From an uncultured Eubacteriales bacterium (lineage in GTDB: Bacteria > Bacillota_A > Clostridia > Christensenellales > Aristaeellaceae), in contig CADCQZ010000116.1 of NCBI GenBank assembly GCA_902803675.1, positions 1 to 12,839 of the forward strand: a stretch of 12,839 nt of DNA, given 5' to 3'. Below the pieces are notes generated by a model. That model saw nothing but the letters and a program-made list of their open reading frames with translations. It had not been told where the DNA came from and made no database searches. The position numbers and the translations under genes are program-made. Position 1 is the stretch's first letter. Each line of letters opens with the position of its first letter. This document shows positions 1 through 7,349 of this stretch, in pieces.

Positions 1-2
1 TG

Positions 3-632
3 GCCGACAGGAACTATGACGACCTGCTCTACTTCTATCAGCTCTATCAGAAGCTGGAAGACGCCGGCGCCTGCATGTCCTACGCCGACCTGAAGGCCTC
101 CGGCCTCCACTACAGCGCCGCTTTCGCCAACGGCAACATCGCCATGATGCCCATGGGCTACTGGTATGTCTCCACCCTGATCAACTACAACAAGGAAGGC
201 ACCTGCAATTTCAACTGGGGCATCACCGCTGTTCCTCACCTGGAGGGCGTGGCGGCCGGTTCCTCCTTCGGCAACCTGACCGGCACCATGATTAACATCA
301 AGTCCGAGAAGAAGGACCTGGCCTGGGACTACATCTCCTGGCTGGGCGGTGAGGAAGGCGCTGCCGCCACCGCTTCCGTCGGTGCCCGTCCCGCTTTCGT
401 GTCCGAGACCGTCGCCGAGGCCATGGCTTCCGTGGAAGGCTTCCCCACCGATGAGACCAGCAAGGGCGCTCTGATCCCCTCCTTCGTGGGTATGGAATGG
501 CCCGTGGCCGAGAAGGTGGCCGATATCAAGACCATCGTGAACGAGGAGCACTCCCTGATCATGGCCCGCGAGATCACCCCCGAGGAAGGCATCGCGGAAA
601 TGAACGAGCGTGTCGCCGAGCTGTTTGAGTAA
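3..632 (+). CDS. Sugar ABC transporter extracellular solute-binding protein, 5' truncated (C-terminal 209 residues)
   Basis: The reading frame is open from base 3 to the TAA at 630-632, so the window begins inside the gene; the ATG at 75 is an internal Met, not the start. The visible part reads like the C-terminal half of family 1 (CUT1) extracellular sugar-binding proteins: a segment with GNIAMMPMGYW followed by a strand and turn, then KKDLAWDYISWL and a helical C-terminus ending EMNERVAELFE. Such proteins are normally lipoproteins of about 400-450 residues that deliver an oligosaccharide to the membrane permeases. The signal peptide and lipobox would lie upstream of the window. Two MalF/MalG-like permease genes follow directly, which supports the call. 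The ligand cannot be read from this fragment; the downstream lyase and GH88 genes suggest a uronic-acid oligosaccharide (inference). Confidence 0.85.
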   Translation, partial: ADRNYDDLLYFYQLYQKLEDAGACMSYADLKASGLHYSAAFANGNIAMMPMGYWYVSTLINYNKEGTCNFNWGITAVPHLEGVAAGSSFGNLTGTMINIKSEKKDLAWDYISWLGGEEGAAATASVGARPAFVSETVAEAMASVEGFPTDETSKGALIPSFVGMEWPVAEKVADIKTIVNEEHSLIMAREITPEEGIAEMNERVAELFE

Positions 633-658
633 GTTTTTGAACGCCTGAAAGGCTCCGG

Positions 659-692
659 GGCAGGGAAGGCTTCTTGCCTTCCCTGCCTTTCT
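659..692 (+). terminator. Hairpin with T-rich tail between binding-protein and permease genes (terminator/attenuator or mRNA stabiliser)
   Basis: A perfect 12-bp inverted repeat, GGCAGGGAAGGC (659-670) and GCCTTCCCTGCC (676-687), encloses the 5-nt loop TTCTT and is followed by TTTCTT. It sits 26 bases after the stop of the binding-protein gene and 38 bases before the permease start. No convincing promoter is seen between hairpin and permease, so complete termination would silence the permeases. Partial termination or 3'-end protection of the abundant binding-protein mRNA, as known for other binding-protein-dependent operons, fits better. Confidence 0.8.
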
Positions 693-725
693 TGATCGTG
701 ACCGATGAAAGGAACGTGACGCCCG

Positions 726-1682
726 ATGATCTCCGGTGAAGCAAAGCGCGCCCGGGCCCGCATGAGCCGCACGGAAAGAAAAAACACTTTGATCGCCTAT
801 TCTTTTCTGGCGCCTAATTTTCTGGGCTTTGCCATATTTACCCTGGTGCCCGTGATCTGCGCCGTCGCCCTGTCCCTGTTCGAGTGGAACGGCGGCGATA
901 TCTCCCACCTGAAGTTCGTGGGGGCCGAGAACTACGCCACGATCTTCAATGTGAAGAAGGTCAGCCAGAACGGGCTCCTTTACTTCTTCAACCGGGTGGA
1001 CCTGGGCATCGCGCTGAAAAACACGGTGTTCTATACCCTGATCACCGTGCCCCTGACCATCGTGTGCGCCCTGGCGCTGGCCCTGCTGCTCAACAGGATC
1101 AAGGGCGCTGTCGCGTACAGGACGATCTTCTTTTTCCCCTATGTGGCGTCCATGGTGGCCATCTGCGTGTGCTGGTCCTTCATGCTGATGAAGGACGGCC
1201 CGGTCAACCAGCTGATCCAGGCCTTCGGGATCCCCTTCAACAAGTCCTGGACGGCGGACAGCACCATGGCCATGTGGGCCATCATCCTCGTTTCCGTCTG
1301 GCGGAACATGGGGTATTACATGGTGATCTATCTGGCCGCCCTGCAGGGCGTGCCCCGGGAGCTGATGGAGGCCGCCACGGTGGACGGCGCCGGCAAATGG
1401 AAGCAGTTTTTCCACGTGACGCTGCCCCAGCTGAGGCCCACCACCTTCTTCGTCTCCATCATGATGATCATCTCCTGCTTCAAGATCTACGATGTCGTGG
1501 CCATCATGACGGACGGCGGGCCGGGCCGCTCCACCAAGATGCTGGTCACCTACATCTATGACGAGGCCTTCATCAAGGTGCGCTACGGCCAGGCCAGCGC
1601 CATCTCCATGATCCTGCTCCTCATCGTGCTGACCATCACCCTGATCCAGTTCCGCTCCGAAAAGCGGTTCTCGAACGACTGA
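726..1682 (+). CDS. Sugar ABC transporter permease, MalF/UgpA type (CUT1)
   Basis: Integral membrane subunit of a binding-protein-dependent sugar importer, 318 residues, typical for the family. Hydrophobic segments lie at about residues 24-47, 99-122, 131-153, 182-206, 239-260 and 285-308, giving six predicted membrane spans. The cytoplasmic EAA loop that docks the ATPase is clear: E215-A-A, then D220-G-A-G, ending at L233-P234. The ATG at 726 is preceded by AAAGGAA (708-714) at 11 bases. An in-frame ATG at 762 has no ribosome binding site, although the first 12 residues are basic and of low conservation value. An ATG at 705 is closed by a TGA after four codons. The second permease follows after 16 bases. 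No ATP-binding subunit is in the window; many Bacillota share one MsmK-like ATPase encoded elsewhere (family knowledge). Confidence 0.93.
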   Translation: MISGEAKRARARMSRTERKNTLIAYSFLAPNFLGFAIFTLVPVICAVALSLFEWNGGDISHLKFVGAENYATIFNVKKVSQNGLLYFFNRVDLGIALKNTVFYTLITVPLTIVCALALALLLNRIKGAVAYRTIFFFPYVASMVAICVCWSFMLMKDGPVNQLIQAFGIPFNKSWTADSTMAMWAIILVSVWRNMGYYMVIYLAALQGVPRELMEAATVDGAGKWKQFFHVTLPQLRPTTFFVSIMMIISCFKIYDVVAIMTDGGPGRSTKMLVTYIYDEAFIKVRYGQASAISMILLLIVLTITLIQFRSEKRFSND

Positions 1683-1698
1683 GAAAGGAGGAGACGAC

Positions 1699-2565
1699 AT
1701 GGAAACCACCATCCATCAGCGTGAGATCCGCCGGGATCATCCGGCGCTCCAGAAGGCTCTGCACATCATCGTTCTCATCGTTTTGACCGCCCTGGCCCTG
1801 TTCACCCTGATCCCCTTCGCGTGGATGATCTCCTCCTCCCTGAAACTGGACCGGGAAGTGTTCGCCTATCCCATGAAGTGGATCCCGGAGACCGTCCGCT
1901 GGGAGAACTATGTGCTGATCTGGCAGAAGGTGCCGCTCGTCACCTATTTTAAAAACACCGCGTTCATCGCCGTCGTGGTCACCTTCCTGCAGACCCTCAC
2001 CTCCTCCTTCGCCGCCTACGCCTTCGCCAAGCTCCAGTTCAAGGGGCGGGACACGCTTTTCGTCTGCTACATCGCCACCATCGCCGTGCCGTGGCAGGCC
2101 TATATGCTGCCCCAGTTCATCATGATGCGCTCCATGGGCCTTTACGATACCCTGTGGGCCATGGTGGTGCTCCAGGCCTTCAGCGCTTTCGGCGTGTTCC
2201 TGATGCGGCAGTTCTACCGGGGCATCCCCACGGAGCTGTGTGAGGCCGCCCGCATCGACGGCCTGAGCGAGTACGGCATCTGGGCGCGCATCATGCTGCC
2301 CCTGTCCAAGGCCGCCATCGCCACGCTGGTGATCTTCACCTTCGTCAATACCTGGAACGACTACATGGGCCCGATGATCTACCTGACCAAGGACGTGAAC
2401 AAGACGGTCCAGGTGGGCCTGCGCCGCTTCATCCAGGAGAACTCCAGTGACTATCACCTGATCATGGCCGCGTCGCTCTGCTCCCTGCTGCCGGTATCCG
2501 TGGTGTTCCTCTGCCTGCAGAAATATTTCATCGAGGGCATCGCCACCAGCGGCATCAAAGGCTGA
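1699..2565 (+). CDS. Sugar ABC transporter permease, MalG/UgpE type (CUT1)
   Basis: Partner permease of the preceding gene, 288 residues. It has a long first hydrophobic segment (about residues 20-46, running into FAWMISSSLK as is typical of MalG-like proteins) and further spans towards the C-terminus. The EAA loop is E182-A-A-R-I-D-G188 with L200-P201 at its end. The protein ends EGIATSGIKG, matching the common C-terminal G-(x)-(x)-GA/SVKG pattern of MalG-type permeases. A strong ribosome binding site AAAGGAGGAG (1684-1693) lies just before the ATG. The pair should form the heterodimeric channel in the membrane, fed by the binding protein at 3-632. The imported sugar is not readable from the permeases; the downstream enzymes point to uronate oligosaccharides. 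Confidence 0.94.
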   Translation: METTIHQREIRRDHPALQKALHIIVLIVLTALALFTLIPFAWMISSSLKLDREVFAYPMKWIPETVRWENYVLIWQKVPLVTYFKNTAFIAVVVTFLQTLTSSFAAYAFAKLQFKGRDTLFVCYIATIAVPWQAYMLPQFIMMRSMGLYDTLWAMVVLQAFSAFGVFLMRQFYRGIPTELCEAARIDGLSEYGIWARIMLPLSKAAIATLVIFTFVNTWNDYMGPMIYLTKDVNKTVQVGLRRFIQENSSDYHLIMAASLCSLLPVSVVFLCLQKYFIEGIATSGIKG

Positions 2566-2569
2566 TCAC

Positions 2570-2603
2570 AAGGCTGCCGCGCTCCCGGGCCCGGCAGCCT
2601 TTT
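2570..2603 (+). terminator. Hairpin with T-tail between transport and catabolic genes (attenuator-like)
   Basis: The inverted repeat AAGGCTGCCG (2570-2579) and CGGCAGCCTT (2592-2601) is perfect over 10 bp with a 12-nt GC-rich loop; the T-run is 2600-2603. It starts five bases after the MalG-type stop codon and ends 14 bases before the lyase start. That leaves no room for a promoter after it, so the four catabolic genes must be reached by readthrough or from a promoter inside the permease gene. A step-down in mRNA between transporter and enzymes is the simplest reading. Confidence 0.72.
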
Positions 2604-2617
2604 ACAGAGGATACAGG

Positions 2618-4438
2618 ATGATGTTTTCCGAATATCTGGACCGGCATCCGCTCGCTCGGGTTTTAACGGACCGGGTCGACGCGCTTATCCCCCCGGCTTC
2701 GGACCGGGGGGCCTGGGAGGGCATCTCGCCCGATGACAGGCGGGAGCTTCTGGATCTGGCCGCCCGGTACGATAAGGTGCCTTACCCGATGCGCACGGCG
2801 GGCGGCTTCCTCGCCTTTGTGCAGTCCGGCAGCCGTCAGGCGGATGAGGGGCCCTATTTTACGCGGCGGAGAAAGCTGTGCGCCGCCGCGCTGCGCTGCT
2901 GCGTGACGGAGGACGCGCCGGTCGACGATGTGATCGACGGCGTCTGGTGTATCTGCGAGGAGACCGGCTGGGTCATCAGCGCCCACAATATCAACCCCAT
3001 CCCCGGCGCGCCGGATCCGAAAGAATATCCGCTGCCCGATCCCGACAGCCCCTATGTGGACCTGTTCGCCGCCCAGACCGCCATGATACTCAGCCTGGTG
3101 CGGCATCTGATGAGGGAGCGCCTGGACGCGGTGACGCCCATGATCTGCCGGCGCGTCGTCAGGGAGATCCGCCGCCGCGTGATCACGCCCTTCATGTCCA
3201 CCGATGATTTCTGGTGGATGGGGGTGAGGCGGAAGGACCTGAACAACTGGACGCCCTGGATCGTCTCGGGCGTGATGCTGGCCGCCTGCCTCATTCCGAT
3301 GGATCGGGCGGAGCTGGCCGCACTGATGGACCGGGGCTGCCGCATGCTGGACCGCTGGCTCGGCTGTGTGCCTCAGGACGGCGGCTGCGACGAGGGAGTC
3401 GGCTACTGGAACATGGCCGGCGGTGCGCTGCTGGACTGCCTTGAGCTTCTGGAGGAGGTCACCGGGGGACGGATGACCTTCTGGGAGGATGAGAAGATCC
3501 GGAACATCCTGCGCTTCCCCCTCAAGGCGCAGATCGGGAACGGGTGGTTCGTGAACTTCGCGGACTGCGACGCCCGCCCGGCTTTATCCGGGGAAAGGCT
3601 GCAGTTCGCCGGGGAAAAGCTCCGGGATCCGGATCTGAGCGCCCTGGGGGAGAGCTGCCGCGGGGACCTTGACGGCGAGCTTTCCGATGTGCCCCGCCTG
3701 GACCGGCTGCTCAGGATGCTGTTCCATCATCCGGCCCCCGCCCCGAAGGCGCGGACACCGGAAAACGTCTGGCTGAAGGATCTTCAGGTGCGCATCGTCC
3801 GCTCGGGCCCCTTCACCCTGTGCGCCAAGGGCGGGCACAACGGGGAGAACCACAACCATAACGATGTGGGTTCCTTCACGCTCTTTCTGGACGGGGAGCC
3901 CCAGGTGGTGGACGCGGGCAACATGGTCTACACGGCCAGGACTTTCTCCCCGGAACGCTACACCCTGTGGAATACCCGCTCGGCGTATCACAACCTGCCT
4001 TTGATCGGCGGTCATGAGCAGCTGCCGGGGGAGGGATACGCGGCGCGGGATGTCTCCTGCCTCGGCGACGGGCTGAAACTGTCCCTGAAGGACGCCTACG
4101 GGAAGGACGCCGGCATCCTCTCCTGGGAGCGGACCGTGACCCTGGACGAAAACGGCCTCACCCTGAAGGACGCGGGCGCGCTCAGATCGCCGGCGCCCGT
4201 CACCTGGGTGTTCATGCTGCGGCACCGGCCGGAATGGACGGGCGGCGCCGTCCTGTCCGGCGGGATCCGGATATCGGTCCCGGAGGGCCTTGATTTTGCC
4301 GCGGAAGAGATCCCCGTCACGGATCCCCGGATGGCGCGCAGCTTCCCGGGCAGCCTGTGGCGCGTGACGCTGACCGGCGGGAGCGGGGATCGGATCGACC
4401 GCGTATTCGTTATCACAAGGAGGGAGCCCCATGCCTGA
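2618..4438 (+). CDS. Heparinase II/III family polysaccharide lyase-like protein, cytoplasmic
   Basis: A 606-residue protein with the two-part layout of heparinase II/III-type lyases: an N-terminal alpha/alpha toroid (about 1-345) and a C-terminal beta-sandwich (about 380-606). Seen directly: N209-N-W in a toroid helix; D258-E-G-V-G-Y263-W264, the position where related lyases carry the catalytic Tyr (Tyr257 in Pedobacter heparinase II); and the signature N411-H-N-H-N-D416-VGSF with R447-Y-T-L-W then Y457-H-N459. Family enzymes cleave uronic-acid glycosidic bonds by beta-elimination, leaving a 4,5-unsaturated uronate, exactly what the GH88 protein two genes on removes. The N-terminus (MMFSEYLDRHPL) is not a signal peptide, so it should act on imported oligosaccharides. 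AGAGG (2606-2610) precedes the ATG at 2618; the ATG at 2621 is an alternative. It overlaps the next gene by 8 bases. Glycosaminoglycan versus other uronan substrate cannot be decided. Confidence 0.88.
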   Translation: MMFSEYLDRHPLARVLTDRVDALIPPASDRGAWEGISPDDRRELLDLAARYDKVPYPMRTAGGFLAFVQSGSRQADEGPYFTRRRKLCAAALRCCVTEDAPVDDVIDGVWCICEETGWVISAHNINPIPGAPDPKEYPLPDPDSPYVDLFAAQTAMILSLVRHLMRERLDAVTPMICRRVVREIRRRVITPFMSTDDFWWMGVRRKDLNNWTPWIVSGVMLAACLIPMDRAELAALMDRGCRMLDRWLGCVPQDGGCDEGVGYWNMAGGALLDCLELLEEVTGGRMTFWEDEKIRNILRFPLKAQIGNGWFVNFADCDARPALSGERLQFAGEKLRDPDLSALGESCRGDLDGELSDVPRLDRLLRMLFHHPAPAPKARTPENVWLKDLQVRIVRSGPFTLCAKGGHNGENHNHNDVGSFTLFLDGEPQVVDAGNMVYTARTFSPERYTLWNTRSAYHNLPLIGGHEQLPGEGYAARDVSCLGDGLKLSLKDAYGKDAGILSWERTVTLDENGLTLKDAGALRSPAPVTWVFMLRHRPEWTGGAVLSGGIRISVPEGLDFAAEEIPVTDPRMARSFPGSLWRVTLTGGSGDRIDRVFVITRREPHA

Positions 4439-6236
4439 GATCATGAACGACCCTTTGCGCACCCGGGAGGACGTGGTGCGCGCGGCGGTAAAGATGCTTT
4501 CCCCCCTCCCCGAGTGCCTCACCCCCGAAAGATCCCGTATGATCGTGGGCGAGGGCTCCGCCCACTACTCCGAGGACGTGGCCGGGATGGAGGGCTTTTC
4601 CCGGGTGCTGTGGGCTCTGGTGCCGATGATGATCGGCCGCTGTCCCGAGGCGGAGCCATTCTGGGCGCTGTGGCGGGAGGGCCTCATCCACGGCACCGAT
4701 CCGGATCACCCGGGCTATTGGGGGGATATCGGGGATACGGACCAGCGGATGGTGGAGATGGCGGTCATCGGCACCGGGCTGTGCTTTCTCCCGGACCGCT
4801 TCTGGGCGGAACTGAGCCCGGTCGAACAGGAGCACCTCTATGCCTGGCTCGATCAGATCAACCGTCACGACATGCCGAAAAACAACTGGCGCTTCTTCCG
4901 CATCCTGGTCAATATCGGTTTCCTGAAGGTCGGCCGAAAGGTGGACGAGGGCCGGATGAAAGAAGACCTGGACATGATGGAAGAGCACTACGTGGGGGAC
5001 GGATGGTATTTTGATTACCTCACCAAGAGGGATTATTACACCCTGTGGGCCTTCCATTTCTACAGCCTGGTCTACGCCGCAGCCATGAAGGACCTGGACC
5101 CCGGGCGCTGCGCGCGCTTTACGGAGCGGGCCCGGCTGATCGCGCCCCGCTTCGCCTGCTGGTTCGACGCCCGGGGCCGCGCGCTGCCCTACGGGCGCAG
5201 CCTCACCTACCGCTTCGCCCAGAGCTCCTTCTGGTCCGCCATGGCCTTCGCGGGCGTCACCGCCGAGGGACTCGGCTGGGGGCAGTTAAAGGGGCTGGTG
5301 CTGAACAATCTCCGCTTCTGGCTGAGCGAGCCGATCTTCGACCGGGGCGGGGCGCTCACCGTGGGCTACGGGTATCCCAACCTGTGCGCCGCGGAGGGAT
5401 ACAACGCCCCCGGATCCCCCTACTGGGCGTTCAAGACCTTCTTCATCCTGGCCCTGCCGAAGGATCATCCCTTCTGGCAGGCGGAAGAAGAGCCGGTCGA
5501 AACGCCCCGCGTCTTCCTGGACGAGCAGGTGCGCCTGCTTCTGACCCGGGACGAGGCCGGAAAGCAGGTGATCGCCTATACCGCCGGCAACCACGGCTGG
5601 GAGCACATGCACGAGGACGAGAAATACGAGAAGTTCGCCTATTCCACCCATTTCGCCTTCTCGGTCACCAAGGAGGCCACCACGCTGAGCAAAGGGGCCT
5701 TCGATTCCATGCTGGCCGTCAAGCGGGCGGGCAGGGACCTGTGGCATGTCCGGAGCGGGTGCGACTCTTTCTCCCTGACGGAAGAAAAGGTGACCGCCGT
5801 CTGGTCGCCCATGGAGGGAGTGCGGGTCGAGACCACCGTCGCGCCCCTGGGCATGTGGCATATCCGCCGGCACGTGATCGACGCCGACTGTGAGGCGCAG
5901 GCGGCCGAGGGCGCCTTCGCCGTCCGGAAGGACGCCCCGGGCGTCAGGCCCTGCGATCGGGTGGTCACCGAGCTGCGTTCCGGCAGCAGGTCCGCTTCCG
6001 CCCGCGGGATCTACGGCTCCAGCGCCATCTTCGCCGTCGAGGGCTATGATACGGGGGAGGTCATCCACGCCGAGCCCAATACCAACCTGATGTGGCCCCG
6101 CACCGTCATCCCCACGCTGCGGGCCGATATCCATCCGGGCCGCACGGTGCTCGTGTGCGCCGTGTGGGCGGATACGTCGTCCGTCTGTCCCGACCAGATC
6201 CCCGAGGAGGTGCTTTCCTATGCCCGGTCGTTATGA
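4431..6236 (+). CDS. DUF2264 family protein, probable toroid-fold carbohydrate-active enzyme
   Basis: A 601-residue protein whose N-terminal ~370 residues match my memory of DUF2264: NDPLRTREDV at the start, then GMEGFSRVLWALVPMM. No signal peptide, so cytoplasmic. Conserved-looking positions: N151-N-W153, D190-G-W-Y-F-D195, and the aromatic helix D201-Y-Y-T-L-W-A-F-H209-F-Y211; in the C-terminal beta-rich part, H392-M-H394-E-D-E-K-Y399 followed by KFAYS. The paired N-N-W and Gly/Trp/Tyr helix arrangement resembles the neighbouring heparinase-like protein, so a lyase or uronidase role on the same substrate is plausible, but this is inference. The biochemical activity of this particular subfamily is not known to me. 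A strong AAGGAGGGAG (4417-4426) precedes the ATG; the gene overlaps the lyase by 8 bases and GH88 by 17, indicating translational coupling. Confidence 0.82.
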   Translation: MPEIMNDPLRTREDVVRAAVKMLSPLPECLTPERSRMIVGEGSAHYSEDVAGMEGFSRVLWALVPMMIGRCPEAEPFWALWREGLIHGTDPDHPGYWGDIGDTDQRMVEMAVIGTGLCFLPDRFWAELSPVEQEHLYAWLDQINRHDMPKNNWRFFRILVNIGFLKVGRKVDEGRMKEDLDMMEEHYVGDGWYFDYLTKRDYYTLWAFHFYSLVYAAAMKDLDPGRCARFTERARLIAPRFACWFDARGRALPYGRSLTYRFAQSSFWSAMAFAGVTAEGLGWGQLKGLVLNNLRFWLSEPIFDRGGALTVGYGYPNLCAAEGYNAPGSPYWAFKTFFILALPKDHPFWQAEEEPVETPRVFLDEQVRLLLTRDEAGKQVIAYTAGNHGWEHMHEDEKYEKFAYSTHFAFSVTKEATTLSKGAFDSMLAVKRAGRDLWHVRSGCDSFSLTEEKVTAVWSPMEGVRVETTVAPLGMWHIRRHVIDADCEAQAAEGAFAVRKDAPGVRPCDRVVTELRSGSRSASARGIYGSSAIFAVEGYDTGEVIHAEPNTNLMWPRTVIPTLRADIHPGRTVLVCAVWADTSSVCPDQIPEEVLSYARSL

Positions 6237-7332
6237 GCAGGCCTTTCAGCAGCTTTCCGACAAGTTTCTGCGCTCCGTCCGCCCGGCCGCCGAAGCGGGG
6301 ATCATCCCCTACAAGAGCGAGAACGGGCAGTGGATCGGGTCCCCCTTTGACGGGAACGGCTGGTGGACGGGCGGCTTCTGGCCCGCGCTGATGTGGCAGC
6401 TCTACGCCGTGGGAGGGGACGAGACTTTCCTCCTGGAAGCCCGGCGGGTGGAAAAGCTGCTGACGGATGAGTTCCGCGTGTTTGAGCACCTGAACCACGA
6501 CGTGGGGTTCATGTACCTCCTGTCCTGCGGGGCGGACTTCAAGCTCACCGGTGAAAAGCAGGCCCTGACGGACACCCTCCACGCCGCCAGCCTGCTGATG
6601 GGCCGGTTCAACCCCGTCGGCTATATCCGGGCCTGGAACCATCCCACGCAGATGGGCTATGCCATCATCGACTGCATGATGAACCTGTCACTGCTCTTCT
6701 GGGCGTCGGAAAAGACGGGGGATCCGCGGTTTTACAAGGTCGCGGGGATCCATGCCGATACCGCCCTGAAAGAATTCCTGCGGCCGGACGGCTCGGTGAG
6801 CCACATCATCGAGTTCGACCCGATGACCGGCCGGCGGGTGCGGGAGCTCCCCGGCCAGGGCTATGCCCTCGGCAGCCAGTGGAGCCGGGGCCAGGCCTGG
6901 GGCCTGTACGGCTTCACCCTCGCCTATCTGAACACGAAGGATGAAAGGTACCTGGACGCCGCGGTGAGGATCGCCGCCAATTTCATCGCGCACATCCGGC
7001 CGGACGGGCTGACGGACTGCGACTTCTGCCAGCCGGACACGGAGGAGAGGATCGACAATATCGCCGGGGCCATCGCCGCCTGCGGCCTGATGGAACTTTA
7101 CCGCGTCACCGGGGACGATCTCCATCATGACAGCGCCTTAAGGCTGGTGGACGGGCTGCTGGACCGCTGCTGCGACTGGTCCCCGGAGCACTGCGGCGTC
7201 CTCACCCGCTGCACTGCCAGCTATCACGATGACGGGGCGGGGCGGCACACCAATATCACCTACGGGGATTATTTCCTGACCGAAGCGCTGGCCAAGATCA
7301 ACGGGACGGATCCCATGCTCTGGCTGGCCTGA
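6220..7332 (+). CDS. GH88 unsaturated glucuronyl hydrolase (UGL-type)
   Basis: A 370-residue protein, the normal length for GH88. These enzymes hydrate the 4,5-unsaturated uronic acid at the non-reducing end of lyase products and release it as a ketouronate. Residues agree with Bacillus UGL: H93-D94-V-G-F (Asp88 there) and I-I-D151 (Asp149 there), the catalytic pair, plus W221-S-R-G-Q-A-W227 and an N-terminal GNGWWTGGFWPA motif in the first toroid helices. The C-terminus has the typical H-T-N-I-T-Y-G-D-Y-F-L-T-E-A-L segment. No signal peptide. The ATG at 6220 is preceded by GAGGAGG (6204-6210) inside the end of the DUF2264 gene and the two overlap by 17 bases. Together with the upstream lyase this is the best functional evidence that the operon breaks down a uronic-acid-containing oligosaccharide in the cytoplasm. 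Confidence 0.94.
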   Translation: MPGRYEQAFQQLSDKFLRSVRPAAEAGIIPYKSENGQWIGSPFDGNGWWTGGFWPALMWQLYAVGGDETFLLEARRVEKLLTDEFRVFEHLNHDVGFMYLLSCGADFKLTGEKQALTDTLHAASLLMGRFNPVGYIRAWNHPTQMGYAIIDCMMNLSLLFWASEKTGDPRFYKVAGIHADTALKEFLRPDGSVSHIIEFDPMTGRRVRELPGQGYALGSQWSRGQAWGLYGFTLAYLNTKDERYLDAAVRIAANFIAHIRPDGLTDCDFCQPDTEERIDNIAGAIAACGLMELYRVTGDDLHHDSALRLVDGLLDRCCDWSPEHCGVLTRCTASYHDDGAGRHTNITYGDYFLTEALAKINGTDPMLWLA

Positions 7333-7349
7333 TACAGAAGGAGAGAACG

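Noticed and set aside
75..632. Complete gene starting at ATG 75
   Set aside because: The frame continues upstream to the window edge with family-like sequence, and the product would lack the whole N-terminal lobe and signal peptide.
3584..4522. 312-codon minus-strand frame opposite the lyase gene
   Set aside because: Composition is Arg/Gly/Pro-rich with no family resemblance, and it overlaps a convincing + strand gene; other long antisense frames at 1636-2457, 4413-5057, 5286-6134 and 11084-11782 were dropped for the same reason.
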